Shown here: positions 51,062 through 61,001 of the stretch, in pieces
How the letters are laid out: every line of letters starts with the position of its first letter
How positions within the stretch are numbered: position 1 is the first letter of the stretch
Source of the DNA: Anas platyrhynchos
Taxonomy: Eukaryota > Chordata > Aves > Anseriformes > Anatidae
Assembly: GCF_047663525.1 (NCBI RefSeq)
Contig: NC_092604.1
Coordinates: 14,219,001 to 14,283,000 of the forward strand
Reading direction: 5' to 3'
Length of the DNA: 64,000 nt
Made by a program: the position numbers and the translations under genes
Notes under the pieces: generated by a model
Databases searched by the model: none
What the model saw: the letters and a program-made list of their open reading frames with translations, nothing else
What the model was told of the DNA's origin: nothing

Positions 51062-54000
51062 GACATTAGTGCTTACATTTGTTTAGAAGAGTAATCAAAA
51101 TAAACTAATTATGCAAATAGTGTCTGGTACTTGCTATTGTGAAATCTAATTTTTTTAAAAAAACAAATTTCAATAATTATGCTAGTATGAGCAGACCAAA
51201 GTTTTTATTTTCCACAATATTATTCTAGGTGTTCAGTGTGTGATGTAGAAATGGTTAATCACAAAGGTGGTTGCACAATGAGGTCAATAAGGTCTTTAAG
51301 ATATTGATTATCATCACAGCAGTATTTAGAAGTCCTGTTGTTTTAATAAGTCTTCCAAATTCACAGTAAAACCCAGCCCTAAATTGACCCAAATTCTGCA
51401 AATATTTACACGAACCAGGAATTGAAGTAGCCTTACTGAAAAAGAGAATTACGTAGCCATACCAGGCTATGTGGGCTATCTGTTAATAAAACTCCTGTGA
51501 TTCACATTTTAATTAAAAAATAAAAATGACCTCAAACTGGAGATTGCCAACATACTTAACATGCATCATTAATAGCCTGCATCATTAAATATCACTTATT
51601 GTTTTGCTTAATGAAAGGCTGTGTTAAGTGATTTGGCTTTCCTTTATCTGTCTTCCATTCTTTTTCCATCTTCAGTGAAACAAATGATTGTTTAATTTTG
51701 TACTAGTTTCTATTTAAAGAGTCTGCAAAGCACTTAAATATAGTTGTGCACCATGTAAACTTAAATCTGTGTTAAATATAATTTAGTTGCCTCCCATAGG
51801 GCCTAGTGCTGTATGATGCTTGGCTTGATTTTGGTTGCTACGTAATGAGAGCTTTTAAAGCGTGTGTAATAAATATGCCTTGTCAAAACAAACAAAAATA
51901 GGTGTAACATTTGGAACTCTCCCTGCATACTCAAAATTCTAAACCCTAGCTTTATATTCAGATTTTTTGTCTTAACTACAGTAGCAAGTACCAAACTGCA
52001 TAGCTTCATGAACTGAATTTTTTTTATTGGTACAAAATCTTGTTTGAGAACTTCTATCTAGTTTTAGAACATGCTTTAGGAAAATGATTTAGACATTGAT
52101 AGGTGTTTTTACTCTTAATTCTTTACTCTTTGAATAGTAAGAACTATAATACAGATTCTTGGTACAGAACTACTGTGACTGGTTACATGTGATCATAAGC
52201 AGCCAGAGCTGTTTACCTCTTCAAATGAAGTTGCTTGTGGGGAAAAATGTAGAAAGTATGGCATTTGGATCTATTAATGGTACTGCAAAACATGGTACCA
52301 TGCTCATGTCCGAAGTCTGGATTTTCGCTGGGAAAGTGGCACCTCTCATTCATTAGGATGAGGATTTATATCCTGTGCTCTCATTCCTGGAGCTATATAG
52401 AGGAGTTTTCGTAGTTTTGAGAGATGCTGCCAGCTCTGCAGGTAGAGTGAATGCATCAATTTTAAATGTGACAGGATTTGGGGTTTGAAAGCTTAGTGCA
52501 TTTCTATGCAAAAGCAATTAACCCTTCTCTGTAGTTTACTGAAATATAAAAAGGAAAGAGCCTTTAGAGTATACGTAGGCTATAATAGGAAGGAGTGATG
52601 TCCAAGTACAGTGCTGGGGGAAATAAATTAACCAGCATCAAAAGCCTTCTAAGTCTGTCTGGCCCCGGTTTATGTATTAGATACTGCAATAGGCAGGATC
52701 ATGTACTTAAACAGATGACCCTGTAGCAAAAGCACACTAAGGTAATTCCAATTTGGATTCTTTATTGAACTCCCAATTACAAATTGTCTTAAGATACAAT
52801 CAAACTGTATCCTGAACGTGAATATCTAGTGCAAGCTGGGGTTTATTACTCAGTGGGCTATAATTACTGTAACTTCTTTTCTGGCATTCTACTTACAAAC
52901 TTTAATTGTTTAAGAGGCTCTTAATTCTTAATCTTCTAATGCTTCAGATATTTTTTCATATGGAATTTTGTTAAAACAGATATTCCCAAATATGATGAAA
53001 CCATTGCTGGCAATGGGCATGAATGGTCAGCACCAAGGAGTTCATATTTTTAGCACTTGATTGAGCTCTATAACATACCATGGTGACCATATATATAACC
53101 CTTGTACTCAAGGTAACAAAACAGGGATTTGCTCACTAACACTGTAACCTGCTTAATGTATAGAAGCACTTTGTATTTAAGAAAAAAAAAAAAACTTTAT
53201 AAGTATCTTTTTTAAACTTAGAAACTATATTCCCTTTATGGTTTGTTTCCACACTGCTAACACTGTCTTTTTTAATATTAAGAAAATTACAATGCTTGCC
53301 TGTTTACATGAGTGTAGAGGAAAAAATTCTTCCACTCACTGGCCCTATTTGTCCATTCTCCAAGGCCTTATTACATACAGGGTGTCATTTCTTCAAGTAC
53401 TATCATCACATTTGAGGAAGGTATTCTCATACTCATTTTATGAATGATCTTGTATATTACATTGGTTCTCAGACCCTTTCAAATTGTCACTTTAGTATTG
53501 CATAAAAAGGTTAAGGGTGCCTCTTCCCATTTAACCATTAAAAAGGCTGTTATGAAGCACCAGGCTGTGAAACATGGTCAAGCAAAAAATCCTATCTGTT
53601 AAACCTGGACCATCCTACAGAGCTGCCAGCAAAACCGTTACTTTTACCGGCTTGGAATGACTTTTATACATGACATTTCAAAATTGAAAGTTGCTCCTTT
53701 TTGCAGTTAGATTACTTTGAAATAATGCTTTAAAATAAAATGTACTGAGAGAGACACTTTAAAGGTTTTATAACAGGTCCAGTAGATCATATTATAGAAC
53801 CATATTCCTTTTAGTGATTTAGCATGAATAGTAACTTTTAAATGTTTGCCTGTTACTGTTTTACCCCATATTATGACATCAGCTTGGAATTCCAGCAATT
53901 GTTGCTACACTGATTTTTGTAACACTTGGCCTTCTGATGTTGATTTACATGAAACCAACTTATTGAAGAGAAGTACTGATTTATTATGAGATCTAATTGA

Positions 54001-54249
54001 GAGGATTGAGGATTTAAGTGAAACTTGAGTTATTTTTCAAAAAACAAAAACAAAAAAAACCACAATACTTTCTTTTGCTTATCACAGGCAAAACAGTTGA
54101 CTTGTAATGTTTTTACTGAATTTAATTTATTGCTTTTCAACAGACTTCTAATCGATTCAGTTATTGAGAAAAAGAAAAAAATTAAACACTTAAAGAAATG
54201 CCTTTCCCCCTTCCTCCTACTTAGCTTCTCTCGAATACCTCTTCTCCCC

Positions 54250-54932
54250 ACAGCTTCCTAGTCTTTCTCTTGTCACTGGGAGTTGCACTAGGTCAGTCTG
54301 TTCCAATTCTCTTGCTGAGGTGACAGTTTGCCCAGGAGTTTGGGGTCATATACATACTGGCTTGTCTGGCTCTTTTCATTTCTTAGTGAATGTTCTCTGC
54401 TGCACTGGGCTTGTCAGTGTCACTGCCCCTGGCATGGTTCCTGCACAGACTGTAGCCTCTTCTGGGATGTGCCTGTTCCAGCTTGGGTCTCCCCCAGTTG
54501 TCAGTTTCTTCAGTGGTGTACCTGCTCTGGCCTAGGCCAAAGTCTTTCAGAAGTTCAGAAGTTTATCTCCTCTGGCATGGAGCATGTCCTTCTGAGAGTG
54601 GGTCACAATACACGTTCTCAGCATCTCCTCTGTGTGTGTTTCCAAGAGTATCTCCTCAGTTTCTCCTCATGTGTTTTCAGTTGTGTTTCCCCAGGAGTGT
54701 TTCCTTCTTCCATGTCTCCCCACACCTCTTGATAGAAGCTGCCACTCTTTCTTAGATTTCAGCAAAAGTGGTCCAATGATTGAAGTTTTGGCATGTAATG
54801 GGTTGTTTACATCAGTTTCAGTGCTGGCTAGAATCTGTTTTGATGGACGCAGGGCAGTTTGTGACTCTTGCTGTGTGTGTGTCACCCTTGCAGCCCACTG
54901 CCACTGAAACCCTGCAATTTACACCCAATACA
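54250..54932 (-). mobile_element. Old antisense solo LTR fragment
   Basis: On the minus strand the right edge (54932) begins TGTATTGGGTGTAAATTGC and continues with GGGTTTCAGTGGCA and GGGCTGCAA. This aligns with the start of the solo LTR at 40402 (TGTATTGGGTTTACG, GGTTTAGGTAGTGGCA, GGGCTACAA), with 17 of the first 23 bases identical. The body to the left is unusually pyrimidine-rich on the + strand, with repeated TCTCC/TGTTTCC blocks as expected for the reverse of this LTR family, but is heavily diverged. The left boundary is uncertain. Overlapping short open frames on both strands in this segment are by-products. It lies within the probable ZBTB43 3'UTR in antisense orientation. Confidence 0.68.
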
Positions 54933-55813
54933 GCTGTAGACAGTAAACAGAAATGCAGATGCAGCTTCTGCCAAATGCTTAATCATTGCTTGTGGGGTGG
55001 ATTTGTTCAAGGCAGGAGATGGTTTCTTGTCTATGGGGAGGAGGGAAGCAATCAATGTGTAATATGAATGCATATATATATGGTGAATTTCATTCATTTT
55101 CCATTAAGATTCATCACCTTAATGATACCACTTTTGTGCATTTTTATGTTGCTCATGTCTTCTGTTGACTGTAGTAAAGTGAGTATCTTCTGAAAACCAG
55201 AATCATTGTATGCACAGGAGACTATTGATATTTTCGGTTACTGTGAAGCCATTCGTTATCCTATTGGTGGTAAGAACATTTACTGATAATTCAGTTCATT
55301 TTCATTCCATTCCATAACAAAGACGTTGATTACCATGAAATCTATGGCTTAAGATGTCAGGTTAGGTGTATATCTGACATCTTTCTGAGGGAGAAGGTTC
55401 TGTTGTGGTTTTGTTGTTGTTCTTTTAAACATTACCTTCACTGTTGCATGCAGCAACTGCCTTGTTTTATAAGTGAGCAGGTAGGTTCTAAAGGAAGCTG
55501 TTGGTAAAATATTTGGTCTTAGCTTTTTTTTTAAATCTGAGATACTTTTGCAGTTAAGAAACTGTCCCGTATCGAAAGCAAGGAGGGTTATCACAGATTG
55601 ATATATTGGATTTCTTATTAAAAAGTGAGTATTTGACATCTCTGTGCTATTGAATCTGAAAGAATGGAGGCACTTCAGATCTTGTAATTTCACCACTTTT
55701 GCGCTGATGCTAGTGAGGTGTCCTGTTTCTGCATTCTGAGAACCTATAGCAGTATATTAAGTATTTTGGTTTAATAGAACCTTTCTCAAAACAACAAATG
55801 AAAATGTTTTTTT

Positions 55814-55831
55814 TGTGTGTATGTGTGTGTT
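55814..55831. repeat. (GT)n purine-pyrimidine alternating tract
   Basis: A GT-rich alternating stretch interrupted once by AT, within the probable ZBTB43 3'UTR. Confidence 0.85.
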
Positions 55832-56293
55832 TTGTTTTGTCATTTAAATGCTTAATTAGGTAGCTAGAGTTATTTAGCTATAAGCTGTAAACTGTCAGTG
55901 CCCTAGGGGAAGATGCTGGAAAACAAAATGTTATATTTTAATGTGATTAAACTGTAAATTCTAATTTTGCTTGAGGCCTGTGTCTGTCGATTGCTGCTCC
56001 TTTTTTGTTATTCATGGGATTCCATATTTCTTCCAGAAATGTAACTGTTTATGCAAGTCAAGTGAATCTTCCTTAATGAGCTATAAGTTTTTATTCAAAA
56101 CAAGTCATTTATAATAGTAAAACTGCATATCTTGATATTTTGTGAAATGTTATGCTTGTATTGCAGAGGTTGGATAGTTTTGTCTATAAATATTGCTGTC
56201 TTAATTGTACAGCATGGTTTTAATTTAATTTTACTGTTCAATATTTTCTTCTTATAGAAGAGTCCCATGCCCCTTTTTTGTATAACATGTTTT

Positions 56294-56299
56294 AATAAA
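56294..56299 (+). terminator. ZBTB43: Likely distal polyadenylation signal of ZBTB43
   Basis: A canonical AATAAA hexamer followed within about 30 nt by T/GT-rich sequence (CTTTGTAAATGTTTTC), as expected of a cleavage site near 56315-56325. After this point the sequence turns into ordinary spacer before the next CpG island. Confidence 0.6.
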
Positions 56300-56320
56300 T
56301 GTTACCTGTCAACTTTGTAA

Positions 56321-57830
56321 ATGTTTTCTTAAGCTTGAATGAAAGGAATGCATGTCTAGTACCAGTATTTAATATTTCACTTTTGCCAAAATAAGTGCTC
56401 AAACAAAACTTCAAATCCAAAAGTTGTTGATATATTATATAACTTTATTAAATATATAAATAAATTTTTTTCTAGTAATGTGTCTTCTTGAAATACTGAG
56501 AACATGCCAGCCTAGCCTAAGAAAACACTAAACTAAGACCTAATATTTAAAATACAAGTAGATGATGAATACAGGGAGTTGGTCCTGTTTCTTTGGTGCT
56601 TAGGTAATTAGTTGCCATGTGAGTCCAATTTATCAAACAGGTTTTCTTATAGCTGTGGTTTGTTGTTTCTTTTTGCAAAACAGTGATTCCTTAAGTTATA
56701 ATACAATATGTACAGGCCAATATGAAAATTTTGGAACACACAGTACCAGCAACTGCAAAAACCCTACAAGTAAACTAGAAGTATCAACAGATAATGTGTC
56801 AGTCTTTTCTTGTCAAAGTATCAAAGAAATTTCACGCTGTGAAAAATGCATTAAAGATTGAATTTATCTTCCTGTGAGGATTCCTCCTCTACCTGTCTAA
56901 ATATGATTATTCTAACTGAATAACTTGCTTTGCCCATCCTCCATCTATTAATTCCTCACGGAACTGTCAAAGCTGATGCTTCTTACTCACCAACATAACG
57001 CTTGTAATCTAAACAACAGATGAATTCACTTTCTTGTAAAACATTGAGCTGATTCCTGGAGAACTCACTGTTTGTATACCACAGTCCTTCATCTTCAGCA
57101 GTTTTAAATGGAATATGACACAAGCAAATTCACTTACTATTGCATACACATAAGAAGCTGCAAGTATTCCATCTGTTCAGAGTTAGATCGTTTGATTTTC
57201 TTTAAGTGTATCTGTTAGTTAACTGCTATTTAAGCACTGGTCCAGATACTTAGGGTACCTTATCCTATTACCATTCAGCACCTAATTTCTGAAGACTGCC
57301 TTCCCCATCTTTTTATAGGGAGAGAAAGACACATCTTGAGGATAAAATGCAATGTCTGATGTTACATAATGTGGATATTGTAGCAGTAGCTACTAGCTTC
57401 AGCCCTTCTGTCTTTTAAAAAGTGGTGCAGTTCAACAGTGTATCGTTGCCCTACATATGCTGCAAGCATGTGCAGGATAGGCTCTGAAAACATCTGTATG
57501 CTCTCTAAAGCAATTCGTGTAAATTAAGAGGGTGGTGTAACACAGGTGACCTTAATTCCTAATTTACTGTGCACTGTAAGGGCGGTAGTTCGCAGCTGGG
57601 AGGGAGCTCCTCTCCCAGAAGCTTGCCTTCAGCCAGGTGCAGGTAGAACGGCCGTGTCATCTGCAATGCGCCCGGCACCCAGTGTTTACAAGAAAAAGGG
57701 GAGAGGGGAAGAGGAGGAAGAAAAGTTGGTCTCTAAATATGTCGGACCATACGTTTCCGGAAATTACTACGTGTGCCGTAACGCTGAGCTGTTCGTGGGA
57801 ATCTGTCTTGTTTTCTCTTCCACGTTCCTC
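56321..57830. other. Spacer between ZBTB43 and ZBTB34
   Basis: About 1.5 kb. The left two thirds are AT-rich with no gene. From about 57560 the GC content rises toward the ZBTB34 island and a purine-rich block (57695-57725, AAAAGGGGAGAGGGGAAGAGG-like) is present. No exon was identified. Confidence 0.6.
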
Positions 57831-58203
57831 GCTCCTGCTACGTCTCGGAACGCGTGCTCCGAGGCAGGATTTCGGAGGCCCGTTCCCGCTGCTGTCCGCA
57901 GGTTGCAGCTGCAGCTTAAACTCCTTCATTTCCTCGTGCGGCAGCTTTACGGCGAGGGAGACGCCGAGGTCCGCGGGCGCGCCGCGGCGCCGGGCCCAGC
58001 AGCGCAGGGAGGCGCCGAGACGGGGCCCGGCCCCGCCCCACCCGCGCCCCCCGGCGGCCTCGGGAGGGCTCCGCGCCCGCTGCCGGCGCGCGTCACCAGG
58101 AAGCGGAAGCGCCGCCAGCGGAATCGTTTCCGGGTGCGAAGAGCTGCGGGAGCGGGCGGGAAGCGGCGGTGGGAGCGGGCAGGGGACGGGCCGGGCACCC
58201 GCC

Positions 58204-58228
58204 ATGCGAGACACCCCGACAGTCCCAG
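58204..58228 (+). other. ZBTB34: ZBTB34 exon 1 end with micro-ORF start
   Basis: Twenty-five nt from ATG to a consensus donor (CCAG|GTGAGC at 58229), encoding MRDTPTVP plus one base. Spliced to the coding exon at 63600 it continues DSILHQ and stops at TAG 63617-63619, leaving only two bases before the main ATG at 63622. Length, phase and opening residues match the ZBTB43 micro-ORF. The splice is inferred from strong donor and acceptor signals. Confidence 0.7.
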
Positions 58229-58256
58229 GTGAGCCGCGGGCGGGCCGGCCGCCGCA

Positions 58257-58280
58257 GGGGGGCGTCGGGCCGGGTCGGGG
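58257..58280 (+). promoter_or_regulatory. G-quadruplex-forming motif
   Basis: Four G runs in 24 bp (G6, G3, G3, G4) with loops of 4, 2 and 2 bases fit the canonical intramolecular quadruplex pattern. The motif is on the transcribed-sense strand 28 bp downstream of the ZBTB34 exon-1 donor, where it could form in DNA or nascent RNA. Function is not shown. Confidence 0.7.
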
Positions 58281-60954
58281 CGGCTCGGCGTAGGGGGTCC
58301 CGGCGCCCTGACAGGCCCCGCAGGGGCGGCGGCCCGGCGGGGCGGGCGGCCCTGGCGCCGCGAGGGGCTCGGCTCGGGCCTCGGCTCGGGCATGTGCCGC
58401 GGGAACCGTCTCGGCCCTGCGGCCGCGCGGCTCCCGGGCGCGAGCCGAGGCGAGCCGAACCCAGCGGCGAGCCGCCCGGGAGCCGCGGCGACGTCTTTGC
58501 TGCTGGCGCGGCCGATCCCGGCTCCGTCGGGGTCGCTCCGCTTTCAGCCTGGTCTCGCCGACAGCTGCCCTCGCGTACCGTGAGTCTGTGGCTCTGGCGT
58601 GAGTTTGGTTTGCGAGCGGAGAGGCAGGACGCGCGTGTCTTAGCCTTTCGTTAGTGTGAAGGTGGTAGGGTGCAACTGGCGCGGTCGGCTTGGCTGGCTG
58701 AAGTGCTTTGAGGCCCCAGTACGTTTCAGTGTTGTCCCCAGAAGTTGGTGGACCTTTCAGTTGTTGCTGTTCTGTTTGAGGAACTGGAAGTTCTAGATAA
58801 GACTTAGTCTTCGTGAAGGCCCTTCAAATGCTGTGCAGGTGCACAGGGCATACGCAATTAGTTTTATTTAAAAATAAGTCAGTGGTGAAGGTACACTTGG
58901 AATAAATCTGAACTGCCTCATAAAAGCTGATGTGGGAGTTCCCAGTCACCGGCGGGAAAAAAATGGAAGTGGTTTAGGTATGTACATGTTATGGAATTAT
59001 TATGATAATACATAATTTCTTATTATAATAGCAGAATGAAAGCTTGCTCTCCCCTCCCACTTATTAAAGGCCTTGCTATGTTCTCAGTTGTTTCCCTGAT
59101 GAGTGACTTCTCTAAACACGTATCTCAAAGTTGTCAGAAATTTAGGAAATAAAATATGTGGGGTATAAATATTCAGGATTAAATAAACAGTACTTTGATG
59201 CTTGCATATTATGAAGTTGGTGCACAGAAGAAAACTGACCACTACTTGTAAGGTCTAACAACTTTAAAGCATATGTGTCATAAATGTGCCTTTATTTCAC
59301 TTAATTGACGCAATACTTCTGCTGATCTTGGCTATCTGTGTTTTGCCTTCTAACCTGAGAAATTAGAAAGCCTTCATCAAATTTCTTGTACACATATGTA
59401 TGAAAACTTTAACCTTCTTGAATAAGTGGCTCAAACAGATTAACAGAAGACCTAGTTATAGACAGGTGCCCAGAGGTGGACTCTAAATTTATAGCACGTT
59501 AACCTAACATGGAACTATCCAACAACAGGGTTTGAAAACCTAAAGCAAGACAAAATGCATTACTTCGTAACAATGAGGTTCCCTAACATTACTGTGAGTT
59601 GTCTTGGCTCTCACCAGTCCCCCAAATGCTAAGGCTTGTGTAATACACATTTTCATTCTGTAGTGGTCTGGTGTAGTGGATTGACTCCGTATGTGCTGAA
59701 ATGTCATGGAAGGTATTGGGCATAACTTCTGACTACTTATTAAATTTTATTCTTCTCTGCTAATTCTCTAAATATTTGTTATGTGAGTTAAAGTTGTTAA
59801 TGTCCCGTTGTTTTAAGAAGCAAAGACTGGGTGGTTAAGTGTAGAGAGAATGTTTGTGATTTATTTTTCAGCTTTTGTTTTTATTTATAGCTTGTCGTGG
59901 ATGTGTCCATAGCTAATTTGCCTCTTAGAGTACTTTTCTGCTTCAGTTTAATGTGAATTTCCTCACCTTAAAACAAAAGAGATTAGTAAGACGCTTCAAC
60001 TTGGAAGAAATTGAGGATTTCTTCTTTGCCAGGCTCATCAGAAATACTTCAAGCATAAATCACATTGTCTTGAGAGAGCTACTGGCTTGCCAGTATTGGT
60101 GAATAATCAAGTACTATTATGGTACAGTACCCTGCTGAACAGTAATCTGCTTAACTCTACTGGAATTGGATTCTGGATCTGCAAGCTTTATTCTGCATGC
60201 AAACATAATAAAACCTTTTTGTGTGGGGGGAGTATATTTCAAACATGATTTTATAGATAATAATATTGGAGATTTATATGAATAACTAAGACCATTTTTC
60301 CTCTAATCATTATTCATCAGTAAAACATTGCCAGTGGTGCCTGCATCTATGACTTGTAATACCCAGATTTTTCCTCAGGTCTTATCTCCCCAAATCTGTG
60401 CAGGAAAGTTGGTGTGCCCTGGTACTAACCCTAGCAAAATTACTACAGTCCTGTTACGGTCCTGCTACTCGCTAACATAGTGTTCATTTTCAAATTCCTT
60501 CATCTAGAAATGTTTGAGAGTTTTGCCAAAAGTAAAACAAGGGTTCCCTTCTGTCAGAGGCTGCTGCTGTGTAAAATTCATGTTACTTTACACTTTCTAC
60601 ATAAGTTTTCAGGATCCCAGGAAGTATGTGTTTTCAGAGGAAGAAACTGACATTGCAACAAGAGCGTGCTGTAGATTCTTTGTTTTTAAGAACAGCGGGA
60701 TGTCTGCTGCTTTTTGGGCTATACTTGATGTTCGCTTCCAAAGCGATACTGTATATTCCTATGTTTACTACACTGACAAGCAACTTCACGAACCTTTAAA
60801 TCCATCATCCTTTCCCTTCCCTACCAGGATTTGTGCTGTTTATTCTTCTGAAAATGGTAATAGTAAAATTCTGTTTCCTAAGAGGAAGTTGAAATGGTTC
60901 TCAGAACAGGCTGTAGAATTGGTTATAGATATACATGCCCATGGATTTGGGAAG

Positions 60955-61001
60955 GAGTCCTTGGGGGGTCCCTTCCAACTTGGGAGATTCTATGATTCCA
61001 T
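60955..61001 (+). mobile_element. CR1 3'-tail relic
   Basis: A short stretch reading CTTGGGGGGTCCCTTCCAAC then TTGGGAGATTCTATGATTCC matches the CR1 3'UTR and terminal octamers. Only about 45-50 bp are recognisable. It lies in the ZBTB34 intron. Confidence 0.75.

Larger units (their letters stand above)
51062..56320 (+). other. ZBTB43: Probable ZBTB43 3'UTR
   Basis: After the TAA at 51059-51061 there is AT-rich sequence with many ATTTA pentamers and no further gene. Candidate polyadenylation signals lie close to the stop (AATAAA 51099-51104), near 51867, and at 56294-56299. The last one is followed by a GT/T-rich stretch and marks the likely distal end, giving a 3'UTR of about 5.2 kb. A decayed antisense LTR interrupts it at about 54.25-54.93 kb. 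Extent is inferred; shorter transcripts using the proximal signals are plausible. Confidence 0.55.
57831..58690 (+). promoter_or_regulatory. ZBTB34: CpG-island promoter of ZBTB34
   Basis: A CpG-dense island of about 850 bp without an obvious TATA box. It has GC boxes (GCCCCGCCCC near 58030), the tandem ETS-like element AGGAAGCGGAAG (58098-58109) and CGTTTCCGG (58125-58133) ahead of the exon-1 ATG at 58204. The same elements occur in the same order in the ZBTB43 island. Open frames of 150-230 codons in both strands here are GC-driven artefacts. Confidence 0.88.

Noticed and set aside
54320..55067. Staggered open frames on the + strand rich in Ser, Cys, Phe and Leu
   Set aside because: They follow the pyrimidine-rich reverse strand of the old LTR in the ZBTB43 3'UTR. 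Three frames are open over the same DNA and no domain is visible.
57546..58654. Open frames of 148 to 228 codons in the ZBTB34 CpG island
   Set aside because: Same GC-driven artefact: mutually overlapping frames on both strands, no domain, and crossing the exon-1 donor at 58229.
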